A stretch of DNA of 64,000 nucleotides, from positions 362,867-426,866 of the forward strand of contig NZ_PTJD01000002.1 in NCBI RefSeq assembly GCF_002934625.1. The letters run 5' to 3'. The notes beneath the pieces were generated by a model. It worked only from the letters and a program-made list of their open reading frames with translations. It had not been told where the DNA came from and did no database searches. The stretch is from Kineococcus xinjiangensis. GTDB taxonomy: Bacteria > Actinomycetota > Actinomycetes > Actinomycetales > Kineococcaceae. A program made the translations under genes and the position numbers. Shown in pieces: positions 48,011-57,407 of this stretch (the first letter of the stretch is position 1; each line of letters opens with the position of its first letter).

Positions 48011-50283
48011 CGCCCGTCGCCCGCGGGGGTCGCCTCGCCCGCGCCCCCGGCCTGCGGCGCGGGGGTGGCGCTGCGTCCCGGCGACGCGCCGGTCGGTTGG
48101 GTGGACGGCGTGGCGCCGCCGGTGGGGGCGGGGCTCTCCGGGGCGGTGCCGTCGGAGGGCGACTCGCTCGAGGACTCGCTCGGCGACTCGCTGGGGGACT
48201 CGCTCGGGGCCTCGCTGGGCGACTCGCTCGGCGGTTCGCTGCTGGTGCTGCTGCTGGTGGTCGAGGGCCGCGGCGAGCGGGTCCGCGTCGACGTGCTCGA
48301 GGAGCGGACGCCCTGCGCCTTGCCGACGAACTTCGGCTTCGGGAAGGCCTCCACGGGCTGGCCCTCCAACGCCGTCTGCATGAACGAGGTCCACATGCGC
48401 ACCGGGTACGAGCCGCCCGTGACCTCGCGGCGGCCGAGGTTCAGCGAGGTGCGCGGGGACGTCGGGTCCGCGGTCTCGGTCTGGTACATCACGACGACGG
48501 TGGCGAGCTGCGGGGTGTAGCCGGCGAACCAGGCGGACATGTTCTTCGTCGAGGTGCCCGTCTTGCCCGCCACGGGCCGCTTCAGCCGGCTGGCGTGGCT
48601 TCCGCTGCCGCGCTGCACGACCTGCTGCAGCGCGTGGGTGGTGTCGGCCATGACCGGCTCCTCGAAGACGCGCGCCTCGCCCGGGGAGGCCGTGTAGATC
48701 TGCTCCCCGTCGGGGCCGGCCACGGAGGCCACCACGTGCCAGTCGTGGCGGACGCCCTGCGCGGCGAAGGTGGCGTAGGCCTGTGCGAGCTCGACGGGAG
48801 CCACCGACGCCGAGCCGAGGACGTTCGACGGGACGTCCAGCAGGTCCTTGGTCCCCGGCTCCAGGCCCGCGCGGATCGCGGCCTCGCGGGTGGCGGCGGG
48901 CGTCACCTTGTCGTTGAGCTGGGCGTAGACGGTGTTGGAGGACTTCGCGGTGGCCGTCATCAGGTCGATCCGCCCCAGGTCGGCGTCCCCGAAGTTCTCG
49001 ACGGTGTCCTTGCCCCAGCTCTTCAGCTTCAGGGGGCTGTTGCCGTCGAACGTGGACTTGAGGCTGATGCCCTTCTCCAGCGCGGCGACCAGCGTGAACG
49101 GCTTGAACGTCGACCCGGCCTGCACCTCGGCCATCGTCACGGAGTTGAACTGGTTCGTGAGGAAGTCCGCCCCGCCGTACATGGCGCGCACCCCGCCGCT
49201 GCGGGGGTCGATGGAGACGACGCCGACGTGCAGCCCGGCCGGGGCTCCCTCCGGCAGGTTGGACCGCACCGCCTCCTTGGCCGCCTCCTGCGCCTTCGCG
49301 TCGAACGTGGTGACGACCTTCAGGCCACCGCGCTTGATCTGCTCCGAGGTGAGGCCGACCTTCTTCTCCAGCTCCCTCTCGACCGTGCGCAGGAGGTAGC
49401 CCTCGGTTCCCTCCCAGTCGTTCTCCTGGCGCAGCTCGACCGTCTCGGGCATGGTCGCGACGGCGCGCTCGGCGGGCGTCAGCCACCCCTCGTCCACCAT
49501 GCCGTCCATCACGTACTCCCAGCGCCGCTGCGCGGCCTCCGGGTCCTTGCGGGGGTCGTAGGCGCTGGGCGCGGCCAGCACCCCGGCGAGCAGCGCCCCC
49601 TCGGAGGCGCTCAGCTGGGCGACGTCCTTGCCGAAGTAGGCCTGCGCGGCGGTCTGGATGCCGTACGCCTGCCGTCCGAAGTACACGGTGTTGAGGTAGG
49701 CGGCGAGGGTCGCGTCCTTCGTCTGCTGCTCGTCGATCTTCAGCGCGATGAAGAACTCCTTGAACTTGCGGGTGTAGCTCTGCTCCGCGTTCAGGAAGTA
49801 GTTCTTCACGTACTGCTGCGTGATCGTGGAACCGCCCTGGGTGCTCTCACCGCGCAGGTTGTTCCAGGCGGCGCGCGCGATGCCCGTCGGGGAGACCCCG
49901 CGGTTCTCGTAGAAGCTGCGGTCCTCCGCCGCCAGGACGGCGTTGCGCACCGGCTCCGGCACCTGGTCGAGGGTCACGGGCACCCGGTTGCGCTCGCTGA
50001 AGCGGCCGATGGGCGTGGTGCCGTCGCTGTAGTAGGCAGTGCTGACCTGCGCCTGGGCCAGCTCGTTGGGGCTGGGGATGCTCACGAGGGCGTAGGCGGT
50101 GACGAAGCCGGCGATGCCGAGGAGGACCCCGGTGCCGAGCAGCGCCACCAGCCACGTCCACAGCCGGCGGCTGCGGCCACGACGGGGCGGTCGGCTGCCG
50201 CGGCCGGCGGGCGGGCGGCCCGCGGGACCACGACCGGGGGAGCTGGGGCGGGCGGAGGTGGCGGACGGTCGGCGTGCTGCCAC
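48007..50283 (-). CDS. bifunctional class A penicillin-binding protein
   Basis: A 758-residue peptidoglycan synthase. A basic cytoplasmic tail and one membrane helix (LVALLGTGVLLGIAGFVTAY, about 47-66) precede the GT51 transglycosylase domain: AVLAAEDRSFYENRGVS, GGSTITQQYVKN, KIDEQQTKDATLAAYLNTVY. The transpeptidase domain has SxxK as STFKPF, SxN as SSN in ATAKSSNTVYAQL, and KTGTS. The C-terminal ~120 residues are Ser/Pro/Glu-rich repeats (SESPSE units, DNA about 48160-48240) and probably lie in the wall. GTG start. Translationally coupled to the GT87-like gene. Confidence 0.94.
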   Translation of the reverse strand: MAARRPSATSARPSSPGRGPAGRPPAGRGSRPPRRGRSRRLWTWLVALLGTGVLLGIAGFVTAYALVSIPSPNELAQAQVSTAYYSDGTTPIGRFSERNRVPVTLDQVPEPVRNAVLAAEDRSFYENRGVSPTGIARAAWNNLRGESTQGGSTITQQYVKNYFLNAEQSYTRKFKEFFIALKIDEQQTKDATLAAYLNTVYFGRQAYGIQTAAQAYFGKDVAQLSASEGALLAGVLAAPSAYDPRKDPEAAQRRWEYVMDGMVDEGWLTPAERAVATMPETVELRQENDWEGTEGYLLRTVERELEKKVGLTSEQIKRGGLKVVTTFDAKAQEAAKEAVRSNLPEGAPAGLHVGVVSIDPRSGGVRAMYGGADFLTNQFNSVTMAEVQAGSTFKPFTLVAALEKGISLKSTFDGNSPLKLKSWGKDTVENFGDADLGRIDLMTATAKSSNTVYAQLNDKVTPAATREAAIRAGLEPGTKDLLDVPSNVLGSASVAPVELAQAYATFAAQGVRHDWHVVASVAGPDGEQIYTASPGEARVFEEPVMADTTHALQQVVQRGSGSHASRLKRPVAGKTGTSTKNMSAWFAGYTPQLATVVVMYQTETADPTSPRTSLNLGRREVTGGSYPVRMWTSFMQTALEGQPVEAFPKPKFVGKAQGVRSSSTSTRTRSPRPSTTSSSTSSEPPSESPSEAPSESPSESPSESSSESPSDGTAPESPAPTGGATPSTQPTGASPGRSATPAPQAGGAGEATPAGDGR

Positions 50284-50521
50284 GGCGGTGGTGTCCTCCG
50301 GTCGGTGGGCGCAGCTGTCCGCCGCGCGTCGTCGTCGGTCGTGCCCGGTCCCGGGACGTCCCGGGAGGTCCGGTCGTGCTGGCCGGGCACCGGGTGCGGC
50401 CCGTCCCCGCCAGTATGCGCGGTGTCACCGTGCACGCCGACGGTGCGCCCCTGCACTCGGGCGCACCTTCACCACACCCCAACACCCGGGGTCCCTCCCG
50501 CACTCCCCGTACGGTGGGGCC

Positions 50522-51865
50522 GTGCCGGAGAGGGGCGTGCTGGTCCGCCTGGGACGCCTCGCGACGCGGAGCCGTCTGCGCAGGCTGCTCCTGGTGCGCC
50601 TCCTCGGCCAGGGCGGTGACGGCGTCTTCCAGGCCGGGCTCGCCTCGCTGCTGATCTTCTCCCCCGAGCGGCAGCCCTCTCCCGCCGCCGTCGCCACCGC
50701 CTTCGCCGTGCTCCTGCTCCCCTTCACGCTGGTGGGGCCGTGGGCGGGGGTGGCGCTGGACCGCTGGCGTCGCCGGCAGGTGCTGGTGGGGGCCAACGCG
50801 GTGCGGGCGGGGGTCGTGATGGCCACGGCGGCGGTCCTGCACGCCGGCGCACCCGATGCCGCGGTGGTCGTCATGGCGCTGCTGGCGCTGTCGGTCAACC
50901 GGGCCCTCCTCGCGGGGCTGTCGGCGGCACTGCCGCACGTGGTGGAGCCCGACGAGCTGGTCCTCGCCAACAGCGTGGTGCCCACCGCGGGGACGATGGC
51001 GGCGGGAGCCGGCGCGCTGACGGCGGTGCTGGCCCGCTCCGGCCCGCTGGAGGGCCTCGCGGGAGGTGGGGCCGCCGCGGACGCCGCGCTGCTGGTGATG
51101 GCAGCGGTGGCCTACCTGGCCGCGGGCCTGAGCGCCCTGCGCATCCCGGTGGGTTCGCTCGGCCCGGTGCGACCGCCGGGCGCTCCCCTGCCCGGGTCGC
51201 TGCGGCGCAGCCGCGGCTCGCGGCTGGTCACGATGGGGCGGGATCTGCTGGGCGGGGCCCGTCACGTCGTGCAGCGGCGCGCGCCGGCGTGGGCCCTGAC
51301 GGTGGTCGCCGTCCACCGCTTCGCGTTCGGCGTGACCACGGTGGCGTTCGTGGTGCTGTGCCGGCGGACGCTGGCGGACCCGGACGACCCGGCGGCGGGC
51401 CTGGCCCTGCTGACGACGCTGCTGGTCGCCGCGGGGGCGGGGGCGGGCACCGCGGCGGTGTGCGCGCCGTGGGGCACCCGCCACGGCGCGCTGCGGGCGT
51501 GGATCTGCGGCTGCCTGGTCGTGGCGGGCGCGGCGCAGGCCCTGGCGGGGTGGAGCACAGACCTCACCGTCCTGCTGGTGTGCGCCTTCGCCCTGGGCGG
51601 TGCGGGCCAGGGCGCCAAGATCGGGGTGGACACGGTGGTCCAGCGCACGGTCGACGACACGTACCGCGGCCGGGTCTTCACCCTCTACGACCTGGTGTTC
51701 AACGTGACGTTCGTGGTGGCGGCCGCGGTGGCCGCCCTGCTCCTGCCCCCGGACGGCCGCTTCCCCGTGCTGGCCACCTGCCTGGGCGGCGGCTACTGGG
51801 CGATGGCGTGGCTGTACCGGCGGGTCGGGCCGGCTCCGCGCGCCCTGGCGCCGGCGGGCGCCTGA
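50522..51865 (+). CDS. MFS transporter
   Basis: A 447-residue, twelve-helix transporter. LLGQGGDGVFQAGLASLLIF, then VGPWAGVALDRWRRRQVLVG (MFS motif A region between helices 2 and 3) and DDTYRGRVFTLYDLVFNVTF resemble enterobactin-exporter-like and DHA3-type MFS proteins. The GTG at 50522 would be near-leaderless; the in-frame GTG at 50537 has GAGAGGGG just before it and is an equal alternative. Substrate unknown. Its stop is two bases from the convergent kinase-like gene. Confidence 0.82.
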   Translation: MPERGVLVRLGRLATRSRLRRLLLVRLLGQGGDGVFQAGLASLLIFSPERQPSPAAVATAFAVLLLPFTLVGPWAGVALDRWRRRQVLVGANAVRAGVVMATAAVLHAGAPDAAVVVMALLALSVNRALLAGLSAALPHVVEPDELVLANSVVPTAGTMAAGAGALTAVLARSGPLEGLAGGGAAADAALLVMAAVAYLAAGLSALRIPVGSLGPVRPPGAPLPGSLRRSRGSRLVTMGRDLLGGARHVVQRRAPAWALTVVAVHRFAFGVTTVAFVVLCRRTLADPDDPAAGLALLTTLLVAAGAGAGTAAVCAPWGTRHGALRAWICGCLVVAGAAQALAGWSTDLTVLLVCAFALGGAGQGAKIGVDTVVQRTVDDTYRGRVFTLYDLVFNVTFVVAAAVAALLLPPDGRFPVLATCLGGGYWAMAWLYRRVGPAPRALAPAGA

Positions 51866-51867
51866 GG

Positions 51868-53592
51868 TCAGGGCAGGCGCAGTCCCGGGTCCGACAGGGA
51901 GGGGACCGGTGACCCGAAGGACGTCGGCACCGGGGGCACCGGCACCGGCACCGACGGCGGCAGCGTGGTCGGTGGGACGGCCGGCGGAGTCGCCGACGGC
52001 GGGGCGGCCGACGGCGGGGTCTCGACGGGTGGGGTCTCGACGGGCGGGGTCTCGACGGGCGGGGCCGCCGACGGCGGGTTCTCCGCGGGCGGGGTCGCCC
52101 CGGGCGGGGTCCCGGTCGGCGGGGTCCCGGTCGGCGGGGTCGCGGTCGGCGGGGTCGCGGTCGGCGGAGCCGCCGACGGTCCGGGTGCGCTCGACGAGGC
52201 GGACGGCTGCGGGCCCCGCGAGCGCGGCCCCTCCGCTGAGGAGGCGCTGGGCGAGGGGGCCGGCACCGGGGTGCCGCCCGTCCTGGCGGGGTCGGGCGTC
52301 GGCTCCGGCGCGCCGGGCCGCTCACCGCTCGGCTGCTCACCACCGGGCCGCTCACCACCGGGCCGCTCGCCGCTCGGCTGCGCCTGCGGAGCGACCGGAA
52401 CCGGATTGGGCACGTCGCGCATGTGACCGGTCTGCACGACCGCGACCGCGACGGCGGCGGCGGACGTCGCGAGCATCACGACCGCCGCCATGGCCAGCCC
52501 CGGCCGCGGGCGCGTCACGCGCGCGGACCCGCCCGCCCCGGTGGCCGGAGCGACGGCGGCCGGCACCGAGCCCGCCACCCGCTCCGCCGGAGGACCCACC
52601 TCCAGGCGCAGAGCGGCGTGCAGGCCGTCCACCCAGCCCCGCAGGTCGCCGGGCCGGAGGGCGGGGTCGAACGCCAGGGCCTGCAGAACCCCCTCCGCCA
52701 GCCCCGGCTCGTCCCGGGTCAGCGGCGCGGCCGCCAGCTGCCGCCGCACCGCGTCCGGGTCCAGCTCCCCCGACTCGGGGTCGCGCACCGGCGGCTCACC
52801 CGTCAGGAGGTGCACGGCGAGCACGCCGAGCGCGAACGCGTCGGCAGCCGCAGCCGGCAGCCGCCCGGCGCGGACCTCCGGAGGGAGGTCGGCGGGGACC
52901 GCCGCGCCGACCAGGTGCGGCGGCCGGGGTCCGTGGAGGCCGAGGGCGGGAGCAGCCAGCAGCACCCCCTCGGCGGGCGAGGCACCCGCCAGCCGCACCG
53001 ACCGCGGCGTCACCGCGCCGTGCACGACCGGCGGCCTGCCGACGTCCCCGCCGTGCAGCTCGTCCAGGACGCCGGCCACCGCGGAGAGCACGGCGAGCCG
53101 CTCGGGCAGGCCGGCGTCCGGCTCGTCACGGATCCATTCCGCCAGCGACCGTCCCGGCACCCGCTCGAGGACGACGTAGCCCCAGCGGTCCCCCGGCTCC
53201 TCCACGGTGGGCGCGGACCCCGGCACGTGCGGCGGCGCGCCGGTGAAGACGGCCCTGACCCCGGCCAGGCGCGGGTGGTGCACGCGGGCCACCTCCGCCG
53301 CCCGCCGGCGCCAGGCCACGGCCGGGTCCGCGGCGGCGTCACGGCCACGCTCGGCGCTCCCACCGTGGTAGGTGATCAGGAGCTCGGCCGGGCGCTGGGC
53401 GGCGAGGACGCGCAGGGCCTCCCCCACGGGCGCGCGGCGGTCGAGGACGTGCCACAGCTCGTCGACGGCGGCGTCCAGCGCCCCGAGGATCTCGTAGCGG
53501 TCGGGGTCGTCGTCCGGACCTGCGCAGTGGCGGACGACCTCGGGGACGTGCGCAGCCGTCAACCGGTCGTCGGACCAGTCCTCGGTGCTCAC
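51868..53592 (-). CDS. kinase-like membrane protein, probably catalytically dead, with Pro-rich extracellular tail
   Basis: A 574-residue protein. The N-terminal ~300 residues follow a Ser/Thr kinase fold: RWGYVVLERVPGRSLAEWIR (hinge region), RLAVLSAVAGVLDELHGGDV, then VVHGAVTPRSVRLAG where an active kinase would have HRDLKPxN, and DAFALGVLAVHLLTGEPP. The catalytic Asp of HRD, the DFG motif and a convincing VAIK lysine are absent, so it is likely a pseudokinase. A membrane helix (LAMAAVVMLATSAAAVAVAV, about 368-388) leads to ~185 outside residues rich in Pro, Thr and Ser, with repeats of PPTATPPTGT and PPVETPP type (about 51,960-52,400). GTG at 53592 has GGAGG upstream. Confidence 0.75.
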   Translation of the reverse strand: MSTEDWSDDRLTAAHVPEVVRHCAGPDDDPDRYEILGALDAAVDELWHVLDRRAPVGEALRVLAAQRPAELLITYHGGSAERGRDAAADPAVAWRRRAAEVARVHHPRLAGVRAVFTGAPPHVPGSAPTVEEPGDRWGYVVLERVPGRSLAEWIRDEPDAGLPERLAVLSAVAGVLDELHGGDVGRPPVVHGAVTPRSVRLAGASPAEGVLLAAPALGLHGPRPPHLVGAAVPADLPPEVRAGRLPAAAADAFALGVLAVHLLTGEPPVRDPESGELDPDAVRRQLAAAPLTRDEPGLAEGVLQALAFDPALRPGDLRGWVDGLHAALRLEVGPPAERVAGSVPAAVAPATGAGGSARVTRPRPGLAMAAVVMLATSAAAVAVAVVQTGHMRDVPNPVPVAPQAQPSGERPGGERPGGEQPSGERPGAPEPTPDPARTGGTPVPAPSPSASSAEGPRSRGPQPSASSSAPGPSAAPPTATPPTATPPTGTPPTGTPPGATPPAENPPSAAPPVETPPVETPPVETPPSAAPPSATPPAVPPTTLPPSVPVPVPPVPTSFGSPVPSLSDPGLRLP

Positions 53593-53701
53593 GAGCTCTA
53601 CCTCCGCGACGCGCCGTGCACGGGGGGCCGCACGACTTCGGGCGAATTGTGCCGCACTGCCGGACCCCACCCCGCGCACTCGACACGCCCATTATGGAGC
53701 G

Positions 53702-56026
53702 TCAGGACGGGTGAGCCATCGGTGAGGACGACGCGGCGGGAACGGGCGCGTCGTGGACCGTCACGGCGGGCAGCGCGCCCCGGAAGGCCTCCACCTCCAC
53801 CAGCGCGTGCTGGCCCGTGCAGCCCTGGCCGAGGCGCGACGTGCCGACGTCGGCCGTGAGGACGTTGACGTTGCCGTGTCCGCAGGTCACCCCCGCCGCC
53901 GCGCCCGCGACGGGGTCGAACCAGGCGCCGGTGGACATCTGCACCACCCGCGGCCGCAGGTCCGCGGACACCACCAGGCCCGCCAGGCAGCTGCCGCGGC
54001 GGCTGCGGACCACCACCACGTCCCCGTCCGCCAGGCCCCGCTCGCGGGCGTCGTCGGGGTGCATGCGCAGCGGCTCCCGCCCCCGGACCTTCGACGCGGC
54101 GCTCGCCGCCCCGTGGTCGAGCTGGCTGTGCAGCCTCGTCGCGGGGTTGTTTGCGACCAGGTGCAGGGGGAAGCGCGCGGCCACCGGGGAGCCCAGCCAC
54201 TCCTCCGGTTCCCGCCAGACGGGGTGGCCGGGGCAGTCGTCGTAGCCGAAGGAGGCGATCGTCGCCGAGTGCAGCTCGATCCGTCCGCTGGGAGTGCGCA
54301 GCCGGAACCGCCCCGGGTCGGCGCGGAACCCGGCGTGCAGGACGACGGGGTCCGCCGGCGGCAGCCGCAGCGAGCCGGCGCGGCGGAACTGCGCGTACGG
54401 CGGCGCCGCGACACCCGCCCGCACGGCCGGCCCCGCGCGCCAGGACTCGTACAGGTGCGCCACCCACTGCGCCGACGTGCGGCCCTCCGTGAACGCCTCC
54501 TCCGCGCCCAGCCGCTGCGCCAGGGCCGCCAGCACGTCGTAGTCGTCGCGGGCCTCCCCCACCGGCTCGAGCACCCGGTCCATGGCGTGCAGGTGGTCGT
54601 CGTAGCGGGCCGCGCCGAGGTCCTCCCGCTCCAGCGGCGTCGTCGACGGCAGGACGACGTCGGCGTGGCGGGCCGTCGCCGTCCAGAACGGGTCCTGCAC
54701 GAGGACCGTGTCGGGACGCTGGAACGCCCGCCGCAGCCGGGCCAGGTCCTGGTGGTGGTGGAACGGGTTGCCGCCCGTCCAGTGCACCAGCCGCAGGTCG
54801 GGGTAGCGCCGGCGCGAGCCGTCGAAGTCGTACTCCTCCCCGGGGTGCAGCAGCGCGTCGGCGATGCGCGCCACCGGGATGCGCTCGCGCACGGGGTTGC
54901 GGCCCTGGGGCAGCGTCGGCAGCGCGTGGCGGCGCATCGGGGAGCCCACCCCGCCCGTGGAGGAGTAGCCGTGGCCGATGCCGCCGCCGGGCAGGCCGAT
55001 CTGCCCCAGCAGCGCCGCCAGCGCGATCGCCGCCCACAGGGGCTGCTCCCCGAACGGCGCGCGCTGCAGGGACCAGCTCACCGTGAGCAGCGTCCTCGAG
55101 GCGGCCATGTCCCGGGCGAGGGCCCGGACGGTGGCCGCGGGGACACCGGTGATCGCCTCGGCCCACTCGGGGGTCTTCGCGACGCCGTCGTCCGCGCCCT
55201 CCAGTGAGGCCAGGAACTGCTCCGTCCCGGTGCAGCAGCGCCGCAGGAAGTCCACGTCGTGCAGGTCCTCGGCGACGAGCACCTGGCAGAGGGCCAGCAC
55301 CAGGGCGGTGTCCGTGCCGGGCACCGGGGCCAGCCAGTCGCCGCCGAGCTCCCCGTCGAGGTCGTCGCGCAGCGGACTGACGAGCACGAACCGCGCGCCG
55401 CGGCGCCGGGCGCGGCGCAGGTGCCCGCGCACCGGGTGGCGGGTCGCGCCGCCGTGGCTGACGGCGCTGTTCTTGGCGGGCAGGCCGCCGAAGCAGACGA
55501 GCAGGTCGGTGTGCTCCTCCACCACGGACCAGGAGGTGGGGTCCTCGAGCAGGGAGAGGTCGCCGAGGACGCGCGGCAGCAGGACCTCCGCCGCGCCGTG
55601 GCTGTAGGTGGTCACGGAGCGGGTGCTGCCGCCGAGGGCGTTGTGGAAGCGGTGCACCTGGCTCTGCGCGTGGTGGAAGCGCCCGGCGCTGCCCCAGCCG
55701 TAGGAGCCGCCGAAGATCCCCGCGGGGCCGTGGAGGTCGAGGACCCGGCGGAACTCCACCGCGAGCCGGTCGAGGACCTCCTCCCAGCCGACGGCGAGCC
55801 AGACGTCGTCGCCGCGGCGCGGGTCGGGTCCGGGTCCGTCCTCCCACCAGCCGCGGCGGACGTGCGGGCGCAGCACCCGTGCGCGGGTCCCGGCGGCGGC
55901 GGGCACGTTGGCCAGCAGCGCGGAGGGCTCCTCGTCGGCGGGGTGCGGGGTGACGTCGAAGGTGCCGTCGTCGCGGACGGTGGCGCTGAAGGCCCCCCAG
56001 TGGGTGCTGCTGCGCGCTGCGCTCAC
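53702..56026 (-). CDS. molybdopterin-dependent sulfoxide reductase, BisC/TorA-like
   Basis: A 774-residue member of the DMSO reductase family without an N-terminal [4Fe-4S] Cys motif and without a Tat signal, so cytoplasmic like BisC. The molybdenum-ligand Ser113 lies in [20 protein letters not shown], matching the YGWxS pattern of biotin sulfoxide and DMSO reductases. Cofactor-binding segments include [34 protein letters not shown] and [14 protein letters not shown], and the C-terminal beta barrel carries [20 protein letters not shown]. It likely reduces biotin sulfoxide or free methionine sulfoxide. The redox partner is not in the window. Confidence 0.9.
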   Translation of the reverse strand: MSAARSSTHWGAFSATVRDDGTFDVTPHPADEEPSALLANVPAAAGTRARVLRPHVRRGWWEDGPGPDPRRGDDVWLAVGWEEVLDRLAVEFRRVLDLHGPAGIFGGSYGWGSAGRFHHAQSQVHRFHNALGGSTRSVTTYSHGAAEVLLPRVLGDLSLLEDPTSWSVVEEHTDLLVCFGGLPAKNSAVSHGGATRHPVRGHLRRARRRGARFVLVSPLRDDLDGELGGDWLAPVPGTDTALVLALCQVLVAEDLHDVDFLRRCCTGTEQFLASLEGADDGVAKTPEWAEAITGVPAATVRALARDMAASRTLLTVSWSLQRAPFGEQPLWAAIALAALLGQIGLPGGGIGHGYSSTGGVGSPMRRHALPTLPQGRNPVRERIPVARIADALLHPGEEYDFDGSRRRYPDLRLVHWTGGNPFHHHQDLARLRRAFQRPDTVLVQDPFWTATARHADVVLPSTTPLEREDLGAARYDDHLHAMDRVLEPVGEARDDYDVLAALAQRLGAEEAFTEGRTSAQWVAHLYESWRAGPAVRAGVAAPPYAQFRRAGSLRLPPADPVVLHAGFRADPGRFRLRTPSGRIELHSATIASFGYDDCPGHPVWREPEEWLGSPVAARFPLHLVANNPATRLHSQLDHGAASAASKVRGREPLRMHPDDARERGLADGDVVVVRSRRGSCLAGLVVSADLRPRVVQMSTGAWFDPVAGAAAGVTCGHGNVNVLTADVGTSRLGQGCTGQHALVEVEAFRGALPAVTVHDAPVPAASSSPMAHPS

Positions 56027-56097
56027 CCGGGGAGCATCGCACCCGCTGCGCGCCCGCCCCGCCGCGCGGCGCCCCCGCCCCGTGCCACCCTGCGGGC

Positions 56098-57180
56098 ATG
56101 GCGAGCGACGGGGACGGGGCCGGTGGGGTGGACGCGCGCCGGGCGTGGGTGCACGAGGCGATCCGCCGGGTGGAGGCGGACGCCAACCGCAGCGCCGACA
56201 CCCACCTGCACGTGCTGCCGCTGCCGCCGGCGTGGGGCGTCGACCTGTACCTGAAGGACGAGTCGGTGCACCCGACGGGCTCCCTCAAGCACCGCCTGGC
56301 ACGCTCGCTCTTCCTGTACTTCCTCGCCAACGGCGACATCGGCCCCGGCACGACCGTCGTGGAGGCCTCCAGCGGCTCCACGGCCGTCTCGGAGGCGCAC
56401 TTCGCGCGGATGCTCGACCTGCCGTTCGTGGCGGTGGTGCCGGCGTCGACGAGCCGGGAGAAGCTGGCGCTGATCGAGCGGGAGGGGGGCCGCTGCCACC
56501 TGGTGGCCGACCCGTGCGACATCTACGACGAGGCGGAGCGGGTCGCGGCGGAGACCGGCGGGCACTTCATGGACCAGTTCAGCCACGCCACGCTGGCGAC
56601 GGACTGGAGGGGCAACAACAACATCGCGCAGTCGATCTTCGAGCAGATGGCGCTGGAGCGGCATCCCGTGCCGTCGTGGATCGTGGTCGGCGCGGGCACC
56701 GGCGGCACGAGCGCCACGATCGGGCGGTACTGCCGCTACCGGCGGCTGGCGACGCGGCTGGCCGTGGTGGATCCGGAGGGCTCCGCGTTCGCCGAGGCGT
56801 GGCGGACGGGCGACCGCTCGGCGACGGGCCCGGGCTCGCGCATCGAGGGCATCGGCCGGCCGCGGGTGGAGCCCTCGTTCGTGCCGTCGGTGGTGGACGA
56901 GGTGCTGCCGGTGCCGGATGCGGCGTCCATCGCGGGGATGCAGCTGCTGGAGGAGCTCAGCGGCATCCGGGCGGGCGCGTCGACGGGGACGAACCTGGTG
57001 GGCGCGCTGACGGTGGTCGGGCGCATGCTGGCGGCCGGTGAGCGCGGCAGCGTCGTGACGCTGATCTGCGACGGGGGCGACCGCTACGGGGGGACCTACC
57101 GGAACCCGGCGTGGCTAGCGGCGCAGGGGATCGACCCGGCTGCGGAGCTGGCCCGGATGCGGGCGGCGCTGGCCTCCTGA
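56098..57180 (+). CDS. cds1: PLP-dependent L-cysteine desulfhydrase, Cds1-like
   Basis: A 360-residue enzyme of the cysteine synthase superfamily. The PLP lysine is Lys64 in [39 protein letters not shown] binds the cofactor phosphate; [15 protein letters not shown] is the glycine loop. The N-terminal [20 protein letters not shown] and the C-terminal [14 protein letters not shown] match Rv3684-type Cds1, which splits cysteine into pyruvate, ammonia and H2S. The divergent neighbour is a sulfoxide reductase-like enzyme, so a sulfur or redox theme is possible. Confidence 0.88.
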   Translation: MASDGDGAGGVDARRAWVHEAIRRVEADANRSADTHLHVLPLPPAWGVDLYLKDESVHPTGSLKHRLARSLFLYFLANGDIGPGTTVVEASSGSTAVSEAHFARMLDLPFVAVVPASTSREKLALIEREGGRCHLVADPCDIYDEAERVAAETGGHFMDQFSHATLATDWRGNNNIAQSIFEQMALERHPVPSWIVVGAGTGGTSATIGRYCRYRRLATRLAVVDPEGSAFAEAWRTGDRSATGPGSRIEGIGRPRVEPSFVPSVVDEVLPVPDAASIAGMQLLEELSGIRAGASTGTNLVGALTVVGRMLAAGERGSVVTLICDGGDRYGGTYRNPAWLAAQGIDPAAELARMRAALAS

Positions 57181-57265
57181 CGGCTCCCTCGGCTCTCCCG
57201 GACGGGGTCGCCGGGGCAGCGGCGTGCCGTCGGCCGCTCTTGCGGGCCCTCGTCGGCACCATGCC

Positions 57266-57277
57266 TTAACGTTGCGT
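57266..57277 (+). promoter_or_regulatory. TTAACGTTGCGT motif upstream of MASE1-GGDEF gene
   Basis: Resembles the TTAACGCTGAGT motif (minus strand 32079-32090) and TACGCTGAGT (minus strand, 4908-4917) before the other two cyclic-di-GMP genes. It lies 131 bases before the preferred start at 57408, further than in the other two cases. The 227-base gap from 57181 to 57407 otherwise holds no gene. Confidence 0.25.
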
Positions 57278-57407
57278 GCGACCTGGTGACCGCATGTAGT
57301 GACAGTCCGCGGTGACGGCCCGGCTGGGCGCCTCGTGCGCCGCAGCGCCGGGCGGAGCAGTGCGCCGGCCACGGTCCGGCGCAGCGATGGAGGGGAGGGA
57401 CCCGCCG

